This document shows, one piece after another, positions 9,373 through 19,004 of a DNA stretch of 64,000 nucleotides. The position numbers and the translations under genes were made by a program. The notes below the pieces were generated by a model. It ran no database searches. It was not told the DNA's origin and saw only the letters and a list, made by a program, of their open reading frames with translations. The first letter of the stretch is position 1, and the number at the start of each line of letters is the position of its first letter. Origin of the DNA: Xanthobacter sp. NM-59 (GTDB taxonomy: Bacteria; Pseudomonadota; Alphaproteobacteria; Rhizobiales; Xanthobacteraceae); contig NZ_JACBFQ010000007.1 in NCBI RefSeq assembly GCF_021401125.1, forward strand, positions 1-64,000, in the 5' to 3' direction.

Positions 9373-10617
9373 CTACAGGAAGCGGCGTGCCGAGAAGGGC
9401 TTGGGATCGGTGAAAGGCTTCTGCCCGGTCATCATCTGCGCAAGCAGCAGGCCGGTGACGGGGCCGAGCGTGAGCCCCCAATGGCCGTGGCCAAGCGCCA
9501 GATGCAGGCCGCCAAGGCCCGGCGCCGGGCCGATGATGGGCTTTGAGTCCGGCAGCGCCGGGCGCCGGCCGAGCCATGGCTCGCTCTCGCGCACCGCGCC
9601 CAGGGGCAGCAGCTCGCGGGCCAGGGGAATGTCGCGTGCCACCTGCACCGGTGTCGCCGCCGCATCGCGGGCGGCGAGCTCGACGCCCGTGGTCAGGCGA
9701 ATGCCGTAACGCGTGCTTTGCAGCGCATAGCCGCCCGCCACGTCGACGATGGCGCGCCCGAGGCGCATGCCCCCTTCAGGCGCAAGATGCACATGGTAGC
9801 CGCGCTTCGACACCAGCGGGACCTTCACGCCCAGAGGCTCCAGCACATCGAGGCTCCAGGGCCCCAAGGCCACCACCGCCTCTTCGGCATCCACCGGGCC
9901 CTCAGCGGTTTCCGCCCGCCAATAGGCGCCGGCGCGGCGCAGGCTGCGGGCATCGCCGTGCAGGAACAGGCCGCCGCGCGCTTCGAACAGGGCCGCATAG
10001 GCCTTCACCAGCCCACCGGGGTCCGAGCAATTGTCGCAGTCGTGCCAGTGGATGGCCTTAACGAAATGAGGCTTCAGGGCCGGCTCGAGCGCCTGCGCGC
10101 CGCTCACGTCGAGCACCGTGTAAGCCACCTTGAGCTCATCGGCCAAGGCGCGCTCGGCGGCGGTGGCCTCGAAGGCGGCCTGGTCGCGGTAGAGCTTCAG
10201 CCAGCCGGTGGGGGTCAGCAGCCCCATGGCGCCGGCCGGCTCGGCGAGGGCATGGTGCTCGGCGCGGGCGCGGTTCAGCAGCGGGCGCAGGTCACGCGCG
10301 GTGGCGGCGAGCCCCTGCGGCGAGGAATGCTGGAGATAGGCCCACAGCCAGGGGGCGAGCGCCGGCAGGTCGGAAAGGTGGTAATTGCTCTCGGGCGCCT
10401 GCTTCAAGGCGTGGCGCAGCAGCGTGACGGGATCCTGCGGGAAGCCCACAGGGAAAAGGGCGCTGCCCTCGATGACCCCGGCATTGCCGAACGAGGTGCC
10501 ATCCCCCGGCGCCGCGCGATCCATGAGCACCACGGACAGCCCCTGCGCCTTGAGGTGCAGCGCCACGCAGACCCCGACGATTCCCGCCCCCAGAACGACC
10601 ACATCACAACGCGCCAT
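9373..10617 (-). CDS. FAD-dependent oxidoreductase, D-amino acid dehydrogenase (DadA)-like
   Basis: 414 residues from MARCDVVVLGAGIVGVCVAL; an upstream in-frame start at 10680 would add an unconvincing 21-residue extension. The N-terminal dinucleotide-binding motif GAGIVG, followed by VVLMDRAAPGDGTSFGNAG, is characteristic of the DAO/DadA family, where FAD binds. The C-terminal part LALGHGHWGLTLGPVTGLLL is the second FAD-contact region of this family. The likely reaction is oxidative deamination of a D-amino acid or a similar secondary amine, but the substrate is not determinable. The gene stands alone and converges on the 8770 gene. Confidence 0.87.
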   Translation of the reverse strand: MARCDVVVLGAGIVGVCVALHLKAQGLSVVLMDRAAPGDGTSFGNAGVIEGSALFPVGFPQDPVTLLRHALKQAPESNYHLSDLPALAPWLWAYLQHSSPQGLAATARDLRPLLNRARAEHHALAEPAGAMGLLTPTGWLKLYRDQAAFEATAAERALADELKVAYTVLDVSGAQALEPALKPHFVKAIHWHDCDNCSDPGGLVKAYAALFEARGGLFLHGDARSLRRAGAYWRAETAEGPVDAEEAVVALGPWSLDVLEPLGVKVPLVSKRGYHVHLAPEGGMRLGRAIVDVAGGYALQSTRYGIRLTTGVELAARDAAATPVQVARDIPLARELLPLGAVRESEPWLGRRPALPDSKPIIGPAPGLGGLHLALGHGHWGLTLGPVTGLLLAQMMTGQKPFTDPKPFSARRFL

Positions 10618-10719
10618 GACACTGAGTCTCCCCGTGGGATGCTCGATCTTAGGCGCGAGCGATGACACGAGCACGCCCATCCTGGGGCGGCAAGGAGGCG
10701 AGCGACAGAGCCCGAGCTC

Positions 10720-11523
10720 TCACGCCCTGCGGCGCGACCATGCCACCGCCCCGGCGACCGCCAGCAGGGTCGCCGCAAGGCCGTACCAGGTCAGCGCATA
10801 TTCCAGGTGGCGGTTGGGAAAGGCGAGGCGGGTGGTGCCGGCCAAAGGCAGGCCCCCGGGCACCGGGCCCGGGTCGAGGTCGATGATGAAGGGCGCTGCC
10901 CCGTGAAGCCCACGCGCCAGGGCGATGCTCGCCGGATCGCGACGGTAGAAGGCACCGTGGGCGGCATCGTTGCGGGGCACGAACCAGCTTGCATCCTCCG
11001 GCAGGCGCAACAGGCCGGTGATCTCCACCTCCCCCGTCACCTGCCCCGCCGCGCGGCCCTGCGGATCGCGCCGATCCTCCGGCACGAAGCCGCGATTGAC
11101 CAGGATGGGCGGTTCCCCCACCCGCATCAAAGGCGTGACGACGAACGCGCCGGGGCCGTAAGGCGGCCCCTCCTGCGTTCCGCGCACGGTGTAGACGAGC
11201 GTTTCGCGCACATGGTCGAACACGCCGCGCACCCGGACATGGAGATATTCATCGGCCTCCCGTGTCAGCAGAGGCCAGCGCGCGGGCGACGGGACCTCCT
11301 GCGGGGTCGCATGGGCGCGGGCGACGGCGACGGCCACCAGATGTTCCTTCCACCCCAGGCGCTGGAGCTGCCAGGTGCCGAGCCCCGCCAGCACCACCAC
11401 TCCGACAGCCACCGCCAGGAGCGCGGCGATGGAGAAAGCGGGGCGCAGGCGTTGACCCGCCGGCCGCGGCGGGGCGGCGGGCGGCGCGGCGAGATGGATC
11501 CTGATCCGCCCTTTCGCCATCAT
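10720..11523 (-). CDS. SURF1 family cytochrome oxidase assembly protein
   Basis: About 267 residues starting MMAKGRIRIHL. The start at 11523 shares a base with the stop of the DUF983 gene (TGATG), which decides against the much longer upstream frame. A transmembrane segment at about residues 28-50 ends in GLGTWQLQRLGWKEHLV, the SURF1 hallmark. Then come an extracytoplasmic domain with RGVFDHVRETLVYT and PILVNRGFVPEDRRDP, and a second helix near the C-terminus (LTWYGLAATLLAVAGAVAW). SURF1 (Shy1) helps insert heme a into subunit I of aa3 oxidase. It is the last gene of the cox operon. Confidence 0.93.
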   Translation of the reverse strand: MMAKGRIRIHLAAPPAAPPRPAGQRLRPAFSIAALLAVAVGVVVLAGLGTWQLQRLGWKEHLVAVAVARAHATPQEVPSPARWPLLTREADEYLHVRVRGVFDHVRETLVYTVRGTQEGPPYGPGAFVVTPLMRVGEPPILVNRGFVPEDRRDPQGRAAGQVTGEVEITGLLRLPEDASWFVPRNDAAHGAFYRRDPASIALARGLHGAAPFIIDLDPGPVPGGLPLAGTTRLAFPNRHLEYALTWYGLAATLLAVAGAVAWSRRRA

Positions 11524-11912
11524 CACGGGGGTGCTCTCCGGTCGAGCCGCCCCTCCTGGGCGCGGTGACGATATTGAAGCGCCACCATCACCCCCTTGAG
11601 CGGCCGCAGCAGGCCGAGCGTGACCACCAGGATGGCCGGGATCCACAAGGCGGCGTGCACCCAGAGCGGCGGCTCGTAGACCGCCTCCACCCACAGCGCC
11701 AGCGCCACCACCACGCATCCGCCGATGAGGATGACGAACACCGCCGGCCCGTCCCCGGAATCGGCGAAGGCATAATCAAGCCCGCAGACCTCACAGCGCG
11801 GCGCGAGGCTCAGGAACCCCTTGAACAGGTGCCCCCGCCCGCAGCGCGGGCAGCGCCCCGCCACGCCGGCGGCAAATGCGGGGGCGCCTTCATGATGCGG
11901 GGCAGAGGGCAT
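11523..11912 (-). CDS. DUF983 family membrane protein
   Basis: 129 residues. A Cys-rich N-terminal region with two CxxC pairs (GRCPRCGRGHLF and CEVCGLDY) is probably a small zinc-binding or redox knuckle. Two hydrophobic helices follow (VFVILIGGCVVVALALWV and LWIPAILVVTLGLLRPL). This arrangement is DUF983. It sits in the cox operon between ctaE and the SURF1 gene, its usual place in alphaproteobacteria, so a role in oxidase assembly or metal delivery is likely but unproven. Confidence 0.9.
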   Translation of the reverse strand: MPSAPHHEGAPAFAAGVAGRCPRCGRGHLFKGFLSLAPRCEVCGLDYAFADSGDGPAVFVILIGGCVVVALALWVEAVYEPPLWVHAALWIPAILVVTLGLLRPLKGVMVALQYRHRAQEGRLDRRAPP

Positions 11913-11924
11913 GTTCCGGCTCCC

Positions 11925-12788
11925 TCAATGGGTGGAACCACCAATGGAACCCCACACATAGATGAAGGCGAACAGGAACACCCACACCACGTCCACGAAG
12001 TGCCAATACCAAGCGCCGGCCTCGAAGCCGAAATGACGCTCGGGCGTGAAATCCCCCTGATAGGCGCGCACCAGGCACACCGCGAGGAACGCCGTGCCCA
12101 CGATCACATGGAAGCCATGGAAGCCCGTGGCCATGAAGAAAGTGGAGCCATAGATGTTGCCGGCGAAGGCGAAATGGGCGTGAGCGTATTCATAGGCCTG
12201 GAGCGAGGTGAACAGCAGGCCAAGCCCCACCGTGCTCCACAGCCCCCATTTCAGCCCGTCGCGATCATTCTCGATGAGGGCATGGTGGGCCCAGGTGAGG
12301 GTGGTGGCGGAGGTGAGCAGGATCAGCGTGTTGAGCAGCGGCAGGTGCCATGGGTCCAGGGTCTCGATGCCCTGTGGCGGCCACACCCCGCCGAGCACCT
12401 CGGTGCGCTGGAAGGTGATGGCATCCCCCGGGAACAAAGACGAGTTAAAGAAGGCCCAGAACCACGCCACGAAGAACATTACCTCCGAGGCGATGAACAG
12501 GATCATGCCGTAGCGCAGGCCCAGCACCACCACCTGGGTGTGAAAGCCCTGGTGCCCCTCGCGGATCACGTCCCGCCACCAGCCCGCCATGGTGAAGACG
12601 ATGCCGAGCGCCCCCAGCGTCATGTAGAGCGCCGTGCCGCCGTGCATCCACAGCACCGCGCCCGCCGTCATCACCAGCGCGGAGGCCGAGCCGACAATGG
12701 GCCAGGGGCTGGGATTGACCACATGATAATCATGCCCCCTGGTGTGAGCCTGAAGGGGTGTGTGAGCCTCCACATCCGTATGGGCCAT
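11925..12788 (-). CDS. ctaE: Cytochrome c oxidase subunit III
   Basis: 287 residues with about seven transmembrane helices. Diagnostic segments include HDYHVVNPSPWPIVGSASAL at the start, the central SEVMFFVAWFWAFFNSSL, and the C-terminal YWHFVDVVWVFLFAFIYVWG, all standard for subunit III of aa3-type oxidases. Together with subunits I and II it forms the core of the proton-pumping terminal oxidase in the inner membrane. It is followed 12 bases later by the DUF983 gene and preceded by ctaG. Confidence 0.96.
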   Translation of the reverse strand: MAHTDVEAHTPLQAHTRGHDYHVVNPSPWPIVGSASALVMTAGAVLWMHGGTALYMTLGALGIVFTMAGWWRDVIREGHQGFHTQVVVLGLRYGMILFIASEVMFFVAWFWAFFNSSLFPGDAITFQRTEVLGGVWPPQGIETLDPWHLPLLNTLILLTSATTLTWAHHALIENDRDGLKWGLWSTVGLGLLFTSLQAYEYAHAHFAFAGNIYGSTFFMATGFHGFHVIVGTAFLAVCLVRAYQGDFTPERHFGFEAGAWYWHFVDVVWVFLFAFIYVWGSIGGSTH

Positions 12789-12853
12789 GGCGAACGGCCT
12801 CCCTTGCCTTCCATGCCTCGTTTGCAGCGCCCGGAACTGGCGGGCGCCCTGTT

Positions 12854-13462
12854 TCAGCCCGGCGGCGCGCTCGCCGCCCGCGCGGTGCCCTCCCGCGCCG
12901 CGGAGGCGCCGCGCCCCTCTCCCGCCGCCGCCCGCGTGCGCGCGGGGAAGAAGGTGTAGGACAGGGTGATGGCGGGCAGGCTCCGCAGATCGGGATCATC
13001 GAGAATGGCCGGATCCACATAGAAGGCGACCGGCAGGTCCGCCTTCTCATGGGGGCCCAGATGCTGTTCCTCGAAGCAGAAGCACTGCATCTTCACGAAA
13101 TAGGCGCCGGCCTGGGGCGGCGACACATTGTAGGTGGCATTGGCCGCCGTCTCGGTGGCGGAGCTGTTGCGGGCGCCGTAATAGGCAAGGCTCGGGGCGC
13201 CGATGCGCACCACCATTTCCCGTTCCTGCGGCGCAAAGCTCCAGGGCAGGCCCGCGGCCACATTGGCATCGAAGCGGATGGCGATCTGCCGGTCCTGCGC
13301 CCGCTCCGGCGCGCGGGCCGCAACGCGGGTGCTGCCGCCGAAACCGGTGAGGGTGCAGAAGGCGGCATAAAGCGGCACCGAGGCATAGGTGACCCCGACC
13401 ATGACGCCCACGAACGCCGCGAGCGCAACCGCCACTATCCGTCCCCTGCCCTGCCTCCTCAT
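12854..13462 (-). CDS. ctaG: Cytochrome c oxidase assembly protein CtaG (Cox11)
   Basis: 202 residues from ATG 13462 (MRRQGRGRIVAVALAAF). A single N-terminal helix is followed by VPLYAAFCTLTGFGGST. The periplasmic Ig-like domain carries the copper-binding CFCF in KMQCFCFEEQHLGPHE. The end IVLSYTFFP-like segment (ITLSYTFFPARTRAAAGE) is normal, followed by a variable Ala-rich tail. It delivers copper to the CuB site of subunit I. The upstream frame includes the end of the coxF-like gene, so the 13462 start is preferred. The gap to ctaE is 65 bases. Confidence 0.94.
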   Translation of the reverse strand: MRRQGRGRIVAVALAAFVGVMVGVTYASVPLYAAFCTLTGFGGSTRVAARAPERAQDRQIAIRFDANVAAGLPWSFAPQEREMVVRIGAPSLAYYGARNSSATETAANATYNVSPPQAGAYFVKMQCFCFEEQHLGPHEKADLPVAFYVDPAILDDPDLRSLPAITLSYTFFPARTRAAAGEGRGASAAREGTARAASAPPG

Positions 13463-13484
13463 CGCCCTTCTCCTTCCACCGGCG

Positions 13485-13769
13485 CTAGAGCGGCCGGTCC
13501 AGCACGCCGGGGCCGAGCTTGACGATGGTGACCGCATAGAAAAGCAGCGCCAATGCCGCCAGGACCAGCGCGATGGCGATGCTGCGGGCCCGGCGGCTGC
13601 GGCTCTGCTCGGGTGTCAGCACCACGCCGTCCTCGGGGCCCTGCTGACGCGGCAGGTGGATCACCGGCGCGCTGCGCACGGTGGCATTCGCGGAGACCGG
13701 CGGCCGGCGACGGCGGCCATGCTCGCCGCCAGCGTCGACACCCGGCTTGAAGGTCCTGCTGCTCGTCAC
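13485..13769 (-). CDS. Small CoxF-like membrane protein of the cox operon
   Basis: About 94 residues starting at GTG 13769, which overlaps the ctaB stop as GTGA; GTG 13772 is an alternative. Most of the N-terminal part is basic and hydrophilic. The conserved part is the C-terminal helix [20 protein letters not shown] ending [13 protein letters not shown], which I recognise from the short 'CoxF' proteins between ctaB and ctaG in Bradyrhizobium and relatives. It is probably an assembly or stability factor of the oxidase with one membrane span. The 5' part could be over-extended if translation starts internally. Confidence 0.82.
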   Translation of the reverse strand: MTSSRTFKPGVDAGGEHGRRRRPPVSANATVRSAPVIHLPRQQGPEDGVVLTPEQSRSRRARSIAIALVLAALALLFYAVTIVKLGPGVLDRPL

Positions 13770-14725
13770 CACGGGCGTGCCTCCACGAGATGCGCCGCCA
13801 GCGCTTCCCCCAGGAGGGTCGCGAACAGCGCAAAGAGATAGAGAATGGAAAAACCGAACAGGCCGCGTGCCGCCTTCACCGCGGCTTCCCCCTGCCGGGT
13901 TCGGAAGACCCGCACCGCGAGGCGCACCATCATCGCCCCCGCCAGCACCGCCACCAAGCCATAGACCGGCCCGGCGAAGCCCAGCAGCGCGGGGCTCGCG
14001 GCCACCGGCGCCAGCACCAGGGCATAAAGCAGGATCTGGAGCCGGGTCTGGTCCGCTCCCGCCACCACCGGCAACATGGGCACGCCGGCGCGGGCATAGT
14101 CATCGGCCCGGAACAGGGCGAGAGCCCAGAAGTGGGGCGGCGTCCAGAAGAAGATGATGGCCACCATCAGCACCGGTTCCAGCGACACCGTGCCGGCGGC
14201 GGCCGCCCAGGCGACCAGCGGCGGCAGCGCGCCGGCGAGGCCGCCGATGACGATGTTCTGCGGCGTCGTCCGCTTCAGCCACATGGTGTAGACGCCGACA
14301 TAGAAGGCGATGGTGAAGGCCAGCAGCGCCGCCGCCAGCACGTTCACCAGCAGCCCCAGCACCACCACCGAGAAGGCTGAGAGCGTGAGGCCGAAAGCCA
14401 GCGCCTCTCGTGGGGAAACGCGCCCGGCGGGGATGGGGCGGCCCCGGGTCCGGCTCATGACCGCATCGATGTCCGCATCCCACCACATGTTGAGCGCGCC
14501 GGCCGCGCCCGCGCCCACGGCGATGCACAGGAGGGCAGTGAAGCCCAGGAGTGGATGCAGATCGCCCGGCGCGCGCAGCAGCCCGGCCAGGGCGGTGAAC
14601 ACCACCAGCGACATCACGCGCGGCTTCAGCAGCGCAATATAATCCCGCGGTGTCGCCAGCCCTTCCGCCAGCTCCGCGCCCGCCTGCGGGGCGGATGGTC
14701 CGATGCCGATACCCACATCGCTCAT
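13766..14725 (-). CDS. ctaB: Protoheme IX farnesyltransferase (heme O synthase)
   Basis: 319 residues from ATG 14725, preceded by GAGGGG. A UbiA-type prenyltransferase with about nine helices. The first aspartate-rich motif is [19 protein letters not shown], specific for heme O synthase. The second loop carries the region [20 protein letters not shown]. It attaches a farnesyl group to heme b to make heme O, the precursor of heme a for the oxidase encoded in the same operon. It lies between ctaD (90-base gap) and the coxF-like gene. Confidence 0.95.
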   Translation of the reverse strand: MSDVGIGIGPSAPQAGAELAEGLATPRDYIALLKPRVMSLVVFTALAGLLRAPGDLHPLLGFTALLCIAVGAGAAGALNMWWDADIDAVMSRTRGRPIPAGRVSPREALAFGLTLSAFSVVVLGLLVNVLAAALLAFTIAFYVGVYTMWLKRTTPQNIVIGGLAGALPPLVAWAAAAGTVSLEPVLMVAIIFFWTPPHFWALALFRADDYARAGVPMLPVVAGADQTRLQILLYALVLAPVAASPALLGFAGPVYGLVAVLAGAMMVRLAVRVFRTRQGEAAVKAARGLFGFSILYLFALFATLLGEALAAHLVEARPW

Positions 14726-14814
14726 GACGAAACCCCTCACGACACGCGTTCAGGCTTGCGGGCTTGTCGGGAGGCGGCGGCGTCTGCCCTCGCCGCCGCC
14801 CCCCTTCGCCATCC

Positions 14815-16473
<1,659 letters not shown>

Positions 16474-16690
16474 TCACCAGCGACCCTCGCCTTTTATTTT
16501 CAGTGCCGCAGGCAAAACCTGCGGAAGCCCTGCGGGGCACCCTGAAGTCCGAGGCTGCCAGGGCCCCCGGGGTTCTGCGCCCCGGTGGTGCCCCGGCCCC
16601 TCTGTCCCCCTCGGCCCCGCCGGTCACCGCGGATGCGGATGCGACGGGTCGAAGGTGAAATCCAAATGCCGGCCCGCCGCGCCAAACGCC

Positions 16691-17527
16691 TCAGCGCGCC
16701 TCAGCCAACCGCCCGCGCGCGTCGTCCGAAGAGGCGAACTTGCCCTTGGCGCTCGCCACCCAGGCCTGGAAATCCTTTTCGCTCAGAGCCCGCACGGCGA
16801 TGGGCATGAAAGCGTGATCGCGCCCGCACAGCTCCGAGCACTGGCCGTAATAGACGCCCTCCTTGGTCACCTTGAACCAGGTCTCGTTCAGGCGGCCCGG
16901 AAGGGCGTCGATCTTGATGCCGAACGAGGGCACGGCGAAGGAGTGGATCACGTCCGCCGCCGTCACCTGCATGCGGATCACCTTATTCACGGGGACCACC
17001 AGCTCGTTGTCCACGGTGAGAAGGCGCGGCTGGCCCGCCTTGAGGTCCGCGTCCTGCACCAGCAGGGAGTCGAAGGCGAAGCCGCCATGGTCCGGATATT
17101 CATAGGACCAGTACCACTGGTGCCCCACGGCCTTCAGCGTCAGGTCCGCGGTGGGTACCCGCAACTCCAGGTGGAGCAGGCGGAAGGAAGGAATCGCGAT
17201 GGCCACCAGGATCATCACCGGCACCACCGTCCACATAACCTCGATGAGGGTGTTGTGACTGGTGCGGGAAGGCACCGGATTGGCCTTCTCGTTGAAGCGC
17301 ACAACCACAATGGCCAGCAGCACCAGCACGAACAGCACGATGGAAGTGATGATGACCAGCAGGAAGCTGTTGAAAGAGCGGATGCTCTCCATCACCGGCG
17401 TGGCTGCGCCCTGCAGGTTCATCTGCCATGGAGAAGGTTGGCCGGTGCCCGCATGGGCAGCCGGAGCGAGAAACAGCGCCGCGGAGAAACTCGACGCGAC
17501 GCAAGCGGCAATGCCCCTGCGCGACAT
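16691..17527 (-). CDS. ctaC: Cytochrome c oxidase subunit II
   Basis: 278 residues. A signal peptide (MSRRGIAACVASSFSAALFL, cleavage after AHA) is followed by two transmembrane helices near residues 50-125 and a periplasmic cupredoxin domain. The CuA site is complete in YGQCSELCGRDHAFMP with the upstream histidine in DVIHSFAVPSF. GHQWYWSYEYPDHGG is the aromatic patch for electron entry from cytochrome c. No C-terminal heme c domain is present, so this is the caa3-less, aa3-type subunit. It is the first gene of the operon, so the promoter should lie in the 17528-18098 gap. Confidence 0.96.
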   Translation of the reverse strand: MSRRGIAACVASSFSAALFLAPAAHAGTGQPSPWQMNLQGAATPVMESIRSFNSFLLVIITSIVLFVLVLLAIVVVRFNEKANPVPSRTSHNTLIEVMWTVVPVMILVAIAIPSFRLLHLELRVPTADLTLKAVGHQWYWSYEYPDHGGFAFDSLLVQDADLKAGQPRLLTVDNELVVPVNKVIRMQVTAADVIHSFAVPSFGIKIDALPGRLNETWFKVTKEGVYYGQCSELCGRDHAFMPIAVRALSEKDFQAWVASAKGKFASSDDARGRLAEAR

Positions 17528-18098
17528 CTCTTGTTCGCCTCTTCCCTGCCTCGGCTATGAGCTGCCGATGTGCGTGCCTGATATGCCCGCCTGGGGCGGA
17601 CGGCCCGGCTTTCGCCGCATTTGCCGGCTTTTGCGCCGGTTATGCTCAGGCTGCCATCATCACGTATTTTCGGCAAACACATTCGATTGTGCTTTGCAAT
17701 GCGACATGGCAACTTTTTGATGCGACACAGTAGCGCCTACGCTGCAAACGCACCCTTTGAGCAAGGCAGCCTTTCGTGCGCACTGCATTTATCGCAGCGG
17801 ATCATGGAATTGCGAGGTTCCGCTTGGCCTGCCTGAAGGCGCGTCGCCCGGGCGACGCGGGGACGAAGCGAGACAATTTACCGCAGCCCATCCCGCGGAA
17901 ATTCGTTCAGTGTGCGCCGCAGCAACGCCGATACGGGCCTTTCCGGGGTTCCACCTGAGCGCATGGCGCGACCCGACGCGGAATCGCCCCATTGTTGACA
18001 GGAACGCCTGAGCATTAAGGCAATCGTTGCGAAATGCCGCTATTCGAGATGGAGCTCGGCCCGTGGTCGAGGCGCCCGCAGCTTCCGGAGTCGTGTTG
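17528..18098. other. Intergenic region with divergent promoters (cox operon / IalB gene)
   Basis: About 570 bases, clearly less GC-rich than the genes (especially 17640-17830). I see no gene. It holds an 8-base direct repeat (17699-17727), a perfect 18-base palindrome GCGTCGCCCGGGCGACGC at 17841-17858, and a TTGACA at 17995-18000 that could be the -35 box for the plus-strand IalB gene, though no good -10 box follows. Confidence 0.5.
17699..17727. promoter_or_regulatory. Direct repeat ATGCGACA x2, candidate regulator site upstream of ctaC
   Basis: ATGCGACA occurs at 17699-17706 and again at 17720-17727, exactly 21 bases (two helical turns) apart, with AACTTTTTG in the spacer. On the cox strand each copy reads TGTCGCAT. 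It lies about 170-200 bases upstream of ctaC. RegA/PrrA-type redox regulators favour GNCGC half-sites, so such a regulator is one possibility; no test was possible. Confidence 0.3.
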
Positions 18099-18701
18099 AT
18101 GGTCGTGTCGTCCCGTGGTCTCCCCCTTTTCCCGGCCTCGCGCGGCGTGGCTTTGCGCGGCGGAGCCGGGTGGTGGGCCCGCGCCTTTTCCGCTCTCGGC
18201 GACCTCAAGGGACTGCTGCTGGTCGCGACCCTCGCCGTCGCCGCCCTCGGTTCCTCCAGCCCCGCCGCAGCCCAGGGCGTGGTGAAGTCGGTGCACGGGG
18301 AATGGCAGATCCGCTGCGACACCCCGCCCGGTGCCCAGGGTGAGCAGTGCGTGCTGCTGCAATCGGTGCAGGCGGAGGACCGGCCCAATGTGGGCCTGAC
18401 CGTCATCGTGCTGAAGACCGCCGACCAGAAGAGCCGCCTGCTGCGCGTACTCGCCCCCCTCGGCGTGCTGCTGCCGGCCGGCCTCGGCCTCAAGATCGAC
18501 GACCAGGACGTGGGCCGGGCCGGCTTCGTGCGCTGCCTGCCCAACGGCTGCGTGGCCGAGGTGGTGATGGACGACAACCTCATCTCCCGCCTGAAGAGCG
18601 GCAAGCAGGCCACCTTCATCATCTTTCAGACCCCTGAGGAAGGCATCGGCGTGCCGCTGAGCCTGGAGGGCTTCGGCCCGGGCCTGGACGCGCTGAAGTG
18701 A
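18099..18701 (+). CDS. Invasion-associated locus B (IalB) family protein
   Basis: 200 residues. ATG 18099 is preceded by GGAG at 18087-18090 with eight bases spacing; an upstream TTG at 18027 extends the frame but has no ribosome site. A hydrophobic signal segment (LKGLLLVATLAVAALG) ends near SPAAAQG. The mature part starts VVKSVHGEWQIRCDTPPGAQ and contains four Cys typical of IalB proteins (CDT, CVL, RCLPNGC). IalB-family proteins are periplasmic or secreted. Their role outside Bartonella is unknown, and in free-living Rhizobiales they are probably cell-envelope proteins. Confidence 0.85.
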   Translation: MVVSSRGLPLFPASRGVALRGGAGWWARAFSALGDLKGLLLVATLAVAALGSSSPAAAQGVVKSVHGEWQIRCDTPPGAQGEQCVLLQSVQAEDRPNVGLTVIVLKTADQKSRLLRVLAPLGVLLPAGLGLKIDDQDVGRAGFVRCLPNGCVAEVVMDDNLISRLKSGKQATFIIFQTPEEGIGVPLSLEGFGPGLDALK

Positions 18702-19004
18702 GCGGCTCGGCGGCACGCGCCGCGCGCGGCGTGACATGCTTGCCGCAGCGTTCAAGTTTCTGAGCGTCACCCCCGACATTGCCCCATCGGCGGCACGGTT
18801 TGGTCACGCTTTGATGTGCTCTTAGGGTTCGCGCGGGCGCTGGTGCCTCGAGCATCGGCCGCGCCTCCCATCTGCCCGCAGCCCGGCCTGCGGCCTTGCG
18901 GATCGGCCCTGCGGGCCGGCGCGCGTGGGATGATTCGAAGGTGAACGACGGGCACCCGCCACGCGCGGGGGCAGGCAAGCGCGGGCGGCAGGGGAGATTT
19001 GGGG
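18702..19004. other. Intergenic region
   Basis: About 300 bases with several imperfect GC-rich inverted repeats just after the IalB gene but no clear terminator with a T-tract. No gene or recognisable regulatory motif was seen. The ribosome site GGGGAG for the antiporter gene is at 18991-18996. Confidence 0.4.
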
